From: Christiangramia oceanisediminis
GTDB lineage: Bacteria > Bacteroidota > Bacteroidia > Flavobacteriales > Flavobacteriaceae
Direction of reading: 5' to 3'
Assembly (NCBI RefSeq): GCF_022570735.2
Contig: NZ_JANCNS010000002.1
Location: 372,001-436,000 of the forward strand
Length of the DNA: 64,000 nt
The notes under the pieces were generated by a model that searched no databases, was not told the origin of the DNA, and saw only the letters and a program-made list of their open reading frames with translations. This document shows, one piece after another, positions 35,533 to 43,892 of this stretch (the stretch's first letter is position 1; every line of letters begins with the position of its first letter). The position numbers were made by a program, and so were the translations under genes.

Positions 35533-36537
35533 TTGAATAGAAGGAATTTTAAAAAAAAGGCTAATATTTTGAAACTCGATCTTAAACTTTACAGGGGTTA
35601 CGTAAATAATGAAGAATTAGTGGTTTTTGGACATTTGTTCGAATCCTGGGCGCCAGATAAGTACAGTGTCGATAAAAAAGGTGTAAAACATGCCTATTCC
35701 ATCCTTCACAAATTCAGGATAAAGCCTTTGCAGAATTACGAGGTGCGTCTAAAATTCCGGGAAATGGAAGTCACTACCAAAACCATGGACGACGGTTATT
35801 TTAGATTTAGCGTTCCCTTCGAGGAAGAGCTGGAACCGGGCTGGCATGAATACGAGGTGAGTTGTAGAATGTTCGATTTTGGTATCATTGAAAAAGGCGA
35901 ATTATTAAAGCCTTATGAAAGTAAACTGGCGATCATTTCTGATATTGACGATACTTTCCTGATCTCGCACAGCAATAGCTTTTTCAAGAAATTATATGTC
36001 ATGCTGTCCAAAAACATCAACAAGCGAAAGGTTTTTGATGACGTGGTAAGGCATTACCAGAAGCTAAGTCTTGCCGGGCAGGATGACAATTCAAAAGCGT
36101 CCAATTCGTTCTTTTTTGTTTCCAGTAGTGAATGGAATCTGTATGATTTTATTTCAGAATTTGCCCACCTTCATGAACTACCCAAGGCGGTTATCAAACT
36201 GAAGAAGATCAAAACAGGCCTTCGTGATTTTGTAAAATCGGGCAGGGGAGACCATGACCATAAATTCATTAAGATCAAAGACATTATCTCGTTCTATCCT
36301 CATTTAAAATATGTGTTGCTCGGCGACGATTCGCAACATGACCCGTATTTGTATGAACGCATTTGCAAGACCTTTCCGGTGAATATTCGCGCGGTTTACA
36401 TCAGGCAAACTTCCAGTAAGCAGAACAAAAAAGTTAAGAATGTACTTTCCAATCTAAACGATATGGGCGTGAGCACCTGTTATTTTAGGGATAGCGATAA
36501 GGCCATCAATCATTCCGCGGAACATGGAATCATATAA
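35533..36537 (+). CDS. App1-type phosphatidate phosphatase domain protein (DUF2183)
   Basis: 334 aa from a TTG at 35533; no ATG is available near the start, so the exact N-terminus is uncertain. The catalytic HAD-like motif ISDIDDTFL carries DxDxT (D137, D139, T141), followed by FFFVSSSEWNLYDF and LLGDDSQHDPYLY, the remaining motifs of the App1 catalytic domain. The N-terminal 120 residues form a beta-rich domain. The yeast relative dephosphorylates phosphatidic acid to diacylglycerol. Pairing with a DAG kinase gene suggests control of the PA/DAG balance (inference). Confidence 0.88.
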   Translation: MNRRNFKKKANILKLDLKLYRGYVNNEELVVFGHLFESWAPDKYSVDKKGVKHAYSILHKFRIKPLQNYEVRLKFREMEVTTKTMDDGYFRFSVPFEEELEPGWHEYEVSCRMFDFGIIEKGELLKPYESKLAIISDIDDTFLISHSNSFFKKLYVMLSKNINKRKVFDDVVRHYQKLSLAGQDDNSKASNSFFFVSSSEWNLYDFISEFAHLHELPKAVIKLKKIKTGLRDFVKSGRGDHDHKFIKIKDIISFYPHLKYVLLGDDSQHDPYLYERICKTFPVNIRAVYIRQTSSKQNKKVKNVLSNLNDMGVSTCYFRDSDKAINHSAEHGII

Positions 36538-36566
36538 AAAAAGCCCCGCAATAGCGAGGCTTTTAT
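36536..36566. terminator. Bidirectional terminator
   Basis: AAAAGCC-C-CGC pairs with GCG-A-GGCTTTT around 36539-36564 (one mismatch). It lies between the App1-type gene and the convergent BNR-repeat gene. Confidence 0.7.
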
Positions 36567-36583
36567 ATATTCGAGAGCTGGAA

Positions 36584-39500
36584 TTAATTCCTTAATTCAA
36601 AGGTTTTTACTTCTTCAAAAACAGGGATCTCAATATTTTCCATTTTTGACCGGTATTCCTTCCAGTCTTTTTTGAAGAATTCGTTGGTCTTTTCAAGAGC
36701 CTCATTTAGCTCATTTTCGGCATAAGTGATCAACCTTTCTTCGGTAGCTGTCATTCCGTTCTGCCTGCTGCCCACATAACCTGAGGCCTGGCCAATTCGT
36801 TCCATTACCGTCATTTCACTGTTACGGGTGATTCCCTGGCGTTCGTCTACCTTGCCAAGATACAAGGCCAGCAGCTCATCTATAGATTTGATGATCTCTT
36901 TGGTGTCCTCCAGTTCTTCCTTGTAGGTTTCCTTTCCATCTTTTTCAGCTTTCATATCCTTCTGAAAAGTTTCAGCGATGTTTTTGCTTTCCACCAGTTG
37001 TGCTACAGCTTCGCCCGCAACCTCGGTCATATCCTGAAGTTGTTTAAGACTGGTATAAACTTCCTCTATATTTTGCTGGGAAATATCCAGGCGGGGATCA
37101 GATTCTACTTTGATCATTTCTTCGGAAGAGGTATCACCAACACTCATTACAAGCCTGTAGGTTCCAGGTTTTACATCCACACCTCCGGGCTCCCTGTTGC
37201 GTTCCCTGGTTGACCTGGAAGGTCTTTCCACACCCTTTTCATCCAGGTTCCAGTTCATGGTGTATAGGCCTGTACTGTCTGGCAGCTTCCTCTTAAGAGT
37301 TCTTATCAATCGGTCGCCATCATAGATATTAAGAGAAATTGAATCAGATTTTTTCTCCTGTTTTTCGTTGTTCTCAGCATCTTGCTCGCTTTTCTTGTTT
37401 TCAGCCGAGCTATCTTTTTCCGGAACCTGAACAAAATAAGTGATCCTGGCACCTCGATCCCTGTTATCTCCATGGTACATGGCATCACCGCCAAACCTGC
37501 TTCCGGTTGGTTGCTGGTTTGCGGCGTGGTAAGCTGTTGGCGGTTCGAAAAGCTCGAGTTTTTGATCCAGGATGTCCTGTTTTTCAGCAACAGCCCTGAA
37601 AGGACGAATATCATCCAGTACCCATGCAGCTCTTCCGAAGGTTCCGATTACCACGTCATGCTCCCGTGGATGGATCACAAGGTCTTTTACCGAAACCGTA
37701 GGGAAACCATTCGTATACTTTTGCCAGTTCGCTCCGGCATCGAATGAGATATAAAGTCCGTCATCGGTTCCAAGGAACAGCAGATTTTTGGTTTCAGGAT
37801 CTTCCACGATGCTCAGGGCATAACTTTCGGTATCATCACTATCCACGATTCGTTTCCAGCTCTTCCCGTAATTGGTAGTTCTATAAGCGTAAGGCTCATA
37901 ATTGTATCTTCTGTAATCGTTGGCTACCAGAAGTGCTTCACCTTTATTCTTATTAGACGCCTTGATCTGAACGATCCAGCTTCCTTCCGGCAGACCAGGA
38001 AGATTATTGCTTACATCGGTCCAGCTTTCTCCACCGTTTGTGGTGTAATGAACTTTTCCATCATCGGTACCAACCCACATCATGTCTCTTTCTACCGGTG
38101 AAGGTTCGATCACCAGGATAGTGGTGAAATTTTCGGCTCCGGTTGCGTCCATGGTAAGCCCACCGCTTTCTCCCTGTTTCTGCTTTTCAGGGTCGTTCGT
38201 GGTAAGATCTGGTGAAATCACTTCCCAGGTTTCGCCCTTATCGGTGCTTTTATGCACGAACTGGCTTCCGAAGTAGATAGTACTGTTATCAAAAGGATCG
38301 ATATTGATCGCCGAATTCCAGTTAAATCGTAATTCAACTTCGGGATCGGGATGGGTAGGTTTTACAGTGTAGTTGTTTCCGGTTAGGTAATCATAGCGAC
38401 TTACATATCCCTGCTGACTCATACTCCAGCCGTAGCGGCTATCGTCCCTGTCTGGCACCACATCAAAACCATCTCCAAAAGAGATCTCCTGCCAGTAGGA
38501 ATTGCGAATGCCCTGGGATTTCCAAACATAGGCGGGGCCTCTCCAGCTTCCGTTATCCTGCATTCCGCCGTACACATTGTACGGAAATTCATTATCCACC
38601 GCGATGTGATAGAACTGGGCCACTGGCAAATTCGCCACGAAACGCCAGGTCTCTCCCTTATCCCGGGTAATATTCAGTCCGCCATCGTTTCCATCCATCA
38701 TAAAACTTCCATCTTCCGGATGTATCCACCAGGCGTGATGATCTGGATGTATACCATTGCTTACGCCATAGGCAGGCATAAGCTCTTCAAAGCTTTTTCC
38801 TCCGTCTTCTGAAACGTTTACATAGGTAAATACCGAATATACCCTGTTTGAATTTTGAGGATCAACAAAAATGTCGCTATAGTAAAATGGCCTGTTTCCA
38901 ATTTCATCCTTATCGTTGATCATTTTCCAGTTGAAACCACCATCTTCCGATTTATAAAGTGCATTCTTCTTGGATTCAACCAAAGCATAAATAATGTCTG
39001 AATCACTGGGCGCGATCGCAAGCCCCATTCGGCCTAATTCGCCTTCCGGCAGGCCATCTTTAGAGGTTCTTTCTTCCCAGGTTTCTCCACCGTCAAAAGT
39101 GATATAAAGCCCGGAACCTTCGCCTCCAGATTTAAAGAACCATGGGTCTCTTTTGTGCTCCCACATGGCTGCGATCAATTTATTAGGATTGTTGGGATCC
39201 ATAACCAGGTCTGCAGCACCTGTCAGGTTATTGGAATACAGTATCTTTTCCCAGGTCTTTCCGCCATCGGTTGTTTTATAAACTCCTCGTTCTTCGTGGG
39301 CTCCCCATGGCGAACCAATAGCACCTACATAAACGATATCGGGATTGTTTGGATGAATGATCACCCGGTGAATATGCCTGGTTTCTTCCAGTCCCATATT
39401 TTTCCAGGTCTTTCCCCCATCAAGGGACTTGAATATCCCATAGCCACCGTTAAGGCTGTTTCGTGGATTTCCTTCGCCGGTTCCTGCCCAGACCACAGAA

Positions 39501-39793
39501 GGATTGGATTGATCGATCGCCACTGCACCAATAGAAGCAGTTACCTGGTCATCGAATATAGGTTCCCATTTAACGCCTCCACTGGTAGATTTCCATAATC
39601 CCCCAGAAGCGGTTCCAACATACATGATATCTGGGTTTTTGGTTACTACGTCTATCGAAGTAACCCGACCACTCATTCCAGCTGGACCAATATTTCGGGG
39701 CGTTTTTTCTTTAAAAAGGTTAAGATCAGGTTTTTGTCCCATGGCTATTGAAGTGATAAGCAAAAGAGACAAACTCAGGAAAATTTTGTTCAT
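36584..39793 (-). CDS. VPS10/BNR-repeat beta-propeller exported protein
   Basis: 1069 aa with a signal peptide (LLLITSIAMGQ). Repeated Asp-box/BNR motifs of the type S-x-D-G-G-x-x-W (KSLDGGKTWKNM, KTTDGGKTWEKI, KSEDGGFNWKMI, STDKGETWEVI, TTNGGESWTDV, YGKSWKRI) fill residues 40-680, as in sortilin/VPS10 propellers. The C-terminal third has a beta-domain (DGDRLIRTLKRKLPDSTG, VDVKPGTYRLVM) and a helical tail. It is often annotated as glycosyl hydrolase, but no catalytic glycosidase residues are identifiable. A role as a surface or periplasmic binding scaffold is likely; the substrate is unknown. Confidence 0.88.
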   Translation of the reverse strand: MNKIFLSLSLLLITSIAMGQKPDLNLFKEKTPRNIGPAGMSGRVTSIDVVTKNPDIMYVGTASGGLWKSTSGGVKWEPIFDDQVTASIGAVAIDQSNPSVVWAGTGEGNPRNSLNGGYGIFKSLDGGKTWKNMGLEETRHIHRVIIHPNNPDIVYVGAIGSPWGAHEERGVYKTTDGGKTWEKILYSNNLTGAADLVMDPNNPNKLIAAMWEHKRDPWFFKSGGEGSGLYITFDGGETWEERTSKDGLPEGELGRMGLAIAPSDSDIIYALVESKKNALYKSEDGGFNWKMINDKDEIGNRPFYYSDIFVDPQNSNRVYSVFTYVNVSEDGGKSFEELMPAYGVSNGIHPDHHAWWIHPEDGSFMMDGNDGGLNITRDKGETWRFVANLPVAQFYHIAVDNEFPYNVYGGMQDNGSWRGPAYVWKSQGIRNSYWQEISFGDGFDVVPDRDDSRYGWSMSQQGYVSRYDYLTGNNYTVKPTHPDPEVELRFNWNSAINIDPFDNSTIYFGSQFVHKSTDKGETWEVISPDLTTNDPEKQKQGESGGLTMDATGAENFTTILVIEPSPVERDMMWVGTDDGKVHYTTNGGESWTDVSNNLPGLPEGSWIVQIKASNKNKGEALLVANDYRRYNYEPYAYRTTNYGKSWKRIVDSDDTESYALSIVEDPETKNLLFLGTDDGLYISFDAGANWQKYTNGFPTVSVKDLVIHPREHDVVIGTFGRAAWVLDDIRPFRAVAEKQDILDQKLELFEPPTAYHAANQQPTGSRFGGDAMYHGDNRDRGARITYFVQVPEKDSSAENKKSEQDAENNEKQEKKSDSISLNIYDGDRLIRTLKRKLPDSTGLYTMNWNLDEKGVERPSRSTRERNREPGGVDVKPGTYRLVMSVGDTSSEEMIKVESDPRLDISQQNIEEVYTSLKQLQDMTEVAGEAVAQLVESKNIAETFQKDMKAEKDGKETYKEELEDTKEIIKSIDELLALYLGKVDERQGITRNSEMTVMERIGQASGYVGSRQNGMTATEERLITYAENELNEALEKTNEFFKKDWKEYRSKMENIEIPVFEEVKTFELRN

Positions 39794-39883
39794 AGATAAG
39801 TTGGCTTTTTATTACTGATTTTATCGAAAATGAGCCTCAAGATACAATTTTAATAAAAATATCTATGCGGTATAGAAAAAGGA

Positions 39884-39912
39884 AAAGGGAAGCCGATACG
39901 GCTTCCCTTTGC
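39884..39912 (-). terminator. Terminator after the PRC-barrel gene
   Basis: A perfect 11-bp stem AAAGGGAAGCC (39884-39894), loop GATAC, GGCTTCCCTTT (39900-39910). On the minus strand a T-rich stretch follows. Confidence 0.85.
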
Positions 39913-39945
39913 TAAAGTTTTGATTTTTAGAAATAATGGATCGTC

Positions 39946-40758
39946 TTACCTGAATTCTTTTCTATCGTAGAATTTATCGGTAACCCGTTTTTTGGGTTGC
40001 GATTTTACATGCGGGTCGGTATCGATCAGGCCATGGTCTTCATGCAGCCATTCGCTGTCGTCGTCCAGGCTGCGTTCTGGTCTCATATTGCCCAGATTGG
40101 TACGATGCATCTTTTCAGCTTCATAATCGTCATACATCGGTTCTTCCGGATTTGATTCATTGCGTAAACGGGCTTTTTCTCTTTTAATTTGTTCCCGATT
40201 TTCTTCATGCACTATTCCGGCATTTTTCTTATCCGGATGTTGCCTGGCCAGATCTGCCAGTTCTGCATCGGTATACTGTTTACTCCTATTTGGTGAGTTT
40301 TTGGTATCGAAGGTCTCCTTTCTCCGGTCATAAGATTCCATAACCTGTTCTTCATAGGTTCTACTAATCGTAGTTCCTTTCTGGTAGCGCTTGGTATCGG
40401 CAAAGGTCTGGTAATTGATACTTCTCGTATAAGCATACTTTTCCTTACGGTTGATATTGACCAAACCCACGGGAATTATAATATGGTTTTCACCGTCCTT
40501 ATTTATGAATTCCCTTAATTCTGAATTCGGACTCGCGGCATAGGGATCATGATTAGTTTCAATAATCGACTGGTCTACTTTTACGTCTACATAAACCACT
40601 TTACCCAGGTCCAGATTGACAAGAAAATCGTCTATCTCTCCAACGATTCGGTTGTCCAGGTCTCTTAATATCCAGCCCCGAATGTCAAAATCTTCTTTAT
40701 TGACCCGGTAATCCTTTAATTCGCTCATATAATATAATCTCTTCTCTGCTTCACTCAT
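39946..40758 (-). CDS. PRC-barrel domain protein (reaction-centre H-like)
   Basis: 270 aa, very charged. The first 120 residues carry a PRC-barrel (FDIRGWILRDLDNRIVGEID, VVYVDVKVD, HIIIPVGLVNINRK). The rest is low-complexity, D/E/R/K-rich and probably disordered. PRC-barrel proteins in non-phototrophs are linked to stress and to RNA or membrane surfaces; no reaction can be inferred. It follows a small TM protein gene by 11 nt and is near the trehalose and MscS genes, so a role in osmotic or desiccation response is a fair guess. Confidence 0.8.
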   Translation of the reverse strand: MSEAEKRLYYMSELKDYRVNKEDFDIRGWILRDLDNRIVGEIDDFLVNLDLGKVVYVDVKVDQSIIETNHDPYAASPNSELREFINKDGENHIIIPVGLVNINRKEKYAYTRSINYQTFADTKRYQKGTTISRTYEEQVMESYDRRKETFDTKNSPNRSKQYTDAELADLARQHPDKKNAGIVHEENREQIKREKARLRNESNPEEPMYDDYEAEKMHRTNLGNMRPERSLDDDSEWLHEDHGLIDTDPHVKSQPKKRVTDKFYDRKEFR

Positions 40759-40769
40759 AACTATGTTTT

Positions 40770-40979
40770 TTAACAGTTAATTCTTTCGTCATGGAGATCA
40801 ACTAATTTAGTTCTTCCAAAACTCTGGGTCACCTCTTCCATTTCGGTTGTTTCCATTTCAGTATCGTCATTTTCAGTATCGCCATAGAAATACAGGAAAA
40901 GCAAGATGGCAAGGATGATAAAGATCATAAACAGCCAGGGCCATTTTGGTTTCTTTTTTTCTACTCTAATATCTGTCAT
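40770..40979 (-). CDS. Small single-pass membrane protein with acidic tail
   Basis: 69 aa. A basic N-terminus (EKKKPKWPW) is followed by one strong membrane helix (LFMIFIILAILLFLYFY) and an acidic, E/T/D-rich tail. There is no known domain. The gene is 11 nt upstream of the PRC-barrel gene and probably co-transcribed. The pattern of basic start, helix and acidic tail is clearly that of a real membrane protein, but no function is assigned. Confidence 0.7.
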   Translation of the reverse strand: MTDIRVEKKKPKWPWLFMIFIILAILLFLYFYGDTENDDTEMETTEMEEVTQSFGRTKLVDLHDERINC

Positions 40980-41088
40980 AATATATCCGTTAGATTGATC
41001 TAACTAAAATAATTATAGCATTTCCCAAATTTGTTTAAGCAACCGGTAAAGTATTGTTAATTAGTTGACTGGAAACAGGTGTAAATTA

Positions 41089-41119
41089 AAAACCCGCATC
41101 CAATCAGGATGCGGGTTTT
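41089..41119 (-). terminator. Strong terminator after the dienelactone hydrolase gene
   Basis: A perfect 13-bp stem AAAACCCGCATCC (41089-41101), loop AATCA, GGATGCGGGTTTT (41107-41119). Confidence 0.92.
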
Positions 41120-41142
41120 AAAGTATAAAGAAGTACCTATTA

Positions 41143-41994
41143 TTAGTCCAGAAGTTCCAGTAATCTTTTCCAGGCCTGGTCATGTGCTTTTTTATTCCCG
41201 GGCTCAGCATCTTGCTGGTGCCCGCTTCTCATGAAAGCATGACCTGCATCTTCATAGATCTTATACTCATAGGTTTTTCCGGCATTCTTCATCAGTTTTT
41301 CGGTCTTTTCGATCGTGGAATTTACCCTGTTATCATTTCCGCCATAATAACCATAAATAGGTGCGTTGATTTCGGCTATTTCTGAAGCTTCCTCAGGACC
41401 CGTTCCGTAGAAAACATGGGCGCTGCTGATTTTTTCGTTATTCGTGGCATATCTGAAAGTTTGAGAACCACCCCAGCAAAAGCCTACCACAGCAACTTCC
41501 CCGGTAGAGGCAGGGTCATTTTTAATATACTGGAAGGCGGCATCCAGATCTGCTGTAACCTGATTTTTGTCAAGGTTGTAAATAGCTTCACGGGCAGCAT
41601 CAGAATCTTCAAAATCGGTTGTCTTCTTTTTTCCTTCAACCGTATTCGAAATAAGGTCTGGAGCGATGACCAGGTATCCTTCTCCGGCAAGTTTATCTGC
41701 AAAGAGTCTTGCCCAGTCGTTCAATCCCCGGTTCTCATGAATTAAAATAACGGGTTTGGCCTTATCCTTTTTCTCTGGATACACTACAAATGCCTCTAAA
41801 TTCCTGTCATCATAAGAGAGCGTAACCCACTCGTGATGTCTTGGAGAATCTGAAAGACCTTTAGACTCCATGTTTGTAGTCTCTGACTTCTGATTTTCAG
41901 AAACTGAAACTTCATCAGATTTTTTCTCGTTCCTGCAGCCAGTACTTACAAGGGCAATTAGGAACAGAAGTAAAAAAGGATTGAATTTTTTCAT
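41143..41994 (-). CDS. Dienelactone hydrolase family lipoprotein
   Basis: 283 aa. The lipobox STGC (C20) is followed by a polar linker and an alpha/beta-hydrolase fold. The nucleophile elbow GFCWGG has Cys173 instead of Ser, as in true dienelactone hydrolases. The catalytic histidine is in DAGHAF near residue 255, and the oxyanion region is ILIHENRGLND. It hydrolyses lactone or ester bonds of an unknown substrate in the cell envelope. It is 13 nt downstream of the M28 peptidase gene, so the two are co-transcribed. Confidence 0.9.
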   Translation of the reverse strand: MKKFNPFLLLFLIALVSTGCRNEKKSDEVSVSENQKSETTNMESKGLSDSPRHHEWVTLSYDDRNLEAFVVYPEKKDKAKPVILIHENRGLNDWARLFADKLAGEGYLVIAPDLISNTVEGKKKTTDFEDSDAAREAIYNLDKNQVTADLDAAFQYIKNDPASTGEVAVVGFCWGGSQTFRYATNNEKISSAHVFYGTGPEEASEIAEINAPIYGYYGGNDNRVNSTIEKTEKLMKNAGKTYEYKIYEDAGHAFMRSGHQQDAEPGNKKAHDQAWKRLLELLD

Positions 41995-42007
41995 GGTCTT
42001 GAGTCTT

Positions 42008-43363
42008 TTATCTAAAGGTTCCTGAAGGAAATACTACCAGGCTTTCATGGCCATTCTTACCAACAGCGGCTACGCCAAAAAGGTAATTATCGATCACGAT
42101 CCCGTCGAGCGTGAATTCTGTTACATCACCAACAAATCTAGAATATTGCCACTGCGGTGAAGTGGTATCTCTCCAGTAGATCTTGTACCCGGCAATTTCG
42201 CCTTTTACTGGTTCCCATCTTAACCTGGTACTTGGTTCCACGATGCCTCCAATTTCAACTTTTTCAGGCGCTGGTGGAGCCCAGGCAAGGCTGGCCAGGT
42301 TAATGGCATTTACAGCAGTTAATTTTTTGGCGTAATCAAAGTTTACTCCTTCAATCACATCGCCATAGGCTACTCCGTCTTCGGTTCTGATATCCTGGTG
42401 TTGCCTGTTGTAATTCTCATGGGCTTCCATAATTCGAACCCCGGCAAATCCCAGGTCGTTGAACGGCCTGTGGTGACCACCCCTTCCAAACCGGTCTAAC
42501 CTGTAGATCATCATCGGGTTCATCTCGGGCATATAGGTTTCTACATTTTCATGGATATAGCGCGCCAATTGTCTTGAGATTCCATCGACCTCGCCACCAT
42601 AAAATCTGCGCATTCTTCGTTCCTCCTCGGTTTCGGTAGGAGGGACGGGCTCTGAAAATATTCTAAAACTTCGGTTGTCGATCACTCCATCGACTCCTTC
42701 AATATTCCCGATCATATCATTATTCAGAACTCCAATAATATCCCAGTTGTTCTTTTTGGCATATTCAGCCAGGCCTTTACCTCCAAACAATCCCTGTTCT
42801 TCACCTGAAAGCCCCACGTAAATGACACTGCTGTCAAATTCATATTGAGATAAAACCCTTGCAGCTTCCATGGTTCCGGCCATTCCACTGGCATTATCAT
42901 TGGCTCCGGGAGCATCTGTTTCATAATCCATGGTATTGCTGGCCCTGGAATCTATATCTCCACTCATGATGACATATCTGTTAGGATACTTTTTGCCTTT
43001 TTGAATGGCGACCACGTTCACAACCCAGGCTTCCTTAGGGATGCGCTGTCCATCTTCAGGCGTTACATAATCTTTCTGGTAAAAAACATCAAGACAGTTA
43101 TTGCAACGTGTTGAAATACTTTCAAATTCAGATTTGATCCATCTTCTGGCCGCACCAATTCCACGAGTGTCTGAGACGGTATCGCTGAAGGTGTTTCGGG
43201 TACCGAAACCGGCAAGCTTTCTAATATCGTGTTCAATACTGTCTGAGGATACCTTATCGATAATTTCATAAAGTTTCTTATCGGTTTCCTGTGAATGTAG
43301 GCTAGTGCTAAGGCCAGTTAAAAAAAGGCACAGAATAAATAATTGGGGGATTGTTTTAATCAT
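42008..43363 (-). CDS. M28 family metallopeptidase (altered HxD motif) with C-terminal beta-domain
   Basis: 451 aa with a signal peptide (LFLTGLSTSLHSQ). The M28 di-zinc core shows GANDNASG (ligand D156), SGEEQG (E188, E189), LNNDMIG and HHRPFND. The usual first metal motif H-x-D reads D136-I-D138 in SGDIDSR, so one zinc-ligand His is Asp. The C-terminal 90 residues form a fibronectin-like beta-domain (LRWEPVKGEIAGYKIYW). An aminopeptidase-type or carboxypeptidase-type activity is expected, but the metal-site change may alter it. Confidence 0.88.
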   Translation of the reverse strand: MIKTIPQLFILCLFLTGLSTSLHSQETDKKLYEIIDKVSSDSIEHDIRKLAGFGTRNTFSDTVSDTRGIGAARRWIKSEFESISTRCNNCLDVFYQKDYVTPEDGQRIPKEAWVVNVVAIQKGKKYPNRYVIMSGDIDSRASNTMDYETDAPGANDNASGMAGTMEAARVLSQYEFDSSVIYVGLSGEEQGLFGGKGLAEYAKKNNWDIIGVLNNDMIGNIEGVDGVIDNRSFRIFSEPVPPTETEEERRMRRFYGGEVDGISRQLARYIHENVETYMPEMNPMMIYRLDRFGRGGHHRPFNDLGFAGVRIMEAHENYNRQHQDIRTEDGVAYGDVIEGVNFDYAKKLTAVNAINLASLAWAPPAPEKVEIGGIVEPSTRLRWEPVKGEIAGYKIYWRDTTSPQWQYSRFVGDVTEFTLDGIVIDNYLFGVAAVGKNGHESLVVFPSGTFR

Positions 43364-43416
43364 AATTATATTTTTGGCATCCTAAAATACAGAAGTTTGG
43401 CGGATATCTAAAAAAT

Positions 43417-43447
43417 AAAACCCCGGGAAATTTTTCCCGGGGTTTTA
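43417..43447 (-). terminator. Terminator of the YtxH gene
   Basis: AAAACCCCGGGAAA (43417-43430) pairs with TTTCCCGGGGTTTT. It is a near-perfect hairpin just past the YtxH stop. Confidence 0.88.
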
Positions 43448-43468
43448 AACTTAATCAATTTCTACAAA

Positions 43469-43756
43469 TTAGCTGGCACGCATTTCATGCATCTCTGCTT
43501 TTGCTTCATTAATTTTCTTTTTGGATTTTGATCCGGCTAAATTAGCTTTTGTTCTTGATTTTAGTGCTTCCACTTTATGATTAATGGAATCGGTAAAATC
43601 GTGAATGCTTTTATTGGCACCTTTGATATATTCATCTCCTTTATCGGTGATAGCTTTTCTTGTATCTTTTCCTTTCTTAGGTGCAAAAAGTAGTCCGGCA
43701 GCAGCTCCTAATGCTGCACCAGATAATAGCCCTACTAACATTTTTCCTGATTTCAT
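43469..43756 (-). CDS. YtxH domain small protein
   Basis: 95 aa. A glycine/alanine-rich hydrophobic N-terminus (MLVGLLSGAALGAAAGLLFAP) followed directly by KKGKDTRKAITDKGDEYI is the YtxH signature. The remainder is a basic amphipathic helix. YtxH proteins are general-stress proteins in Firmicutes and Bacteroidota, without known biochemical activity. It lies between the peptidase and trehalose genes, with its own terminator. Confidence 0.88.
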   Translation of the reverse strand: MKSGKMLVGLLSGAALGAAAGLLFAPKKGKDTRKAITDKGDEYIKGANKSIHDFTDSINHKVEALKSRTKANLAGSKSKKKINEAKAEMHEMRAS

Positions 43757-43892
43757 AAATTTTGGTTTTAAATTGATTTGATTTAAGTTTCAATGTAAAA
43801 TTAAGCAGAAATTAAAGCCTTACCGCGGCCTGCGAGTTAATCTATCTTTAAAAGATTTTACGAATTGCTAATATTTTAACACTGCGATCGTA

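Noticed and set aside
39155-39598. 147-codon open frame on the plus strand
   Set aside because: It lies wholly antisense to the BNR-repeat gene, and its regular composition reflects the repeats on the other strand. Similar antisense frames (e.g. 37382-37747, 7829-8224) were rejected for the same reason.
36584-39793. Sialidase or other glycoside hydrolase activity
   Set aside because: Asp-box repeats occur in many propellers; the arginine triad and the catalytic Tyr/Glu of sialidases are not identifiable.
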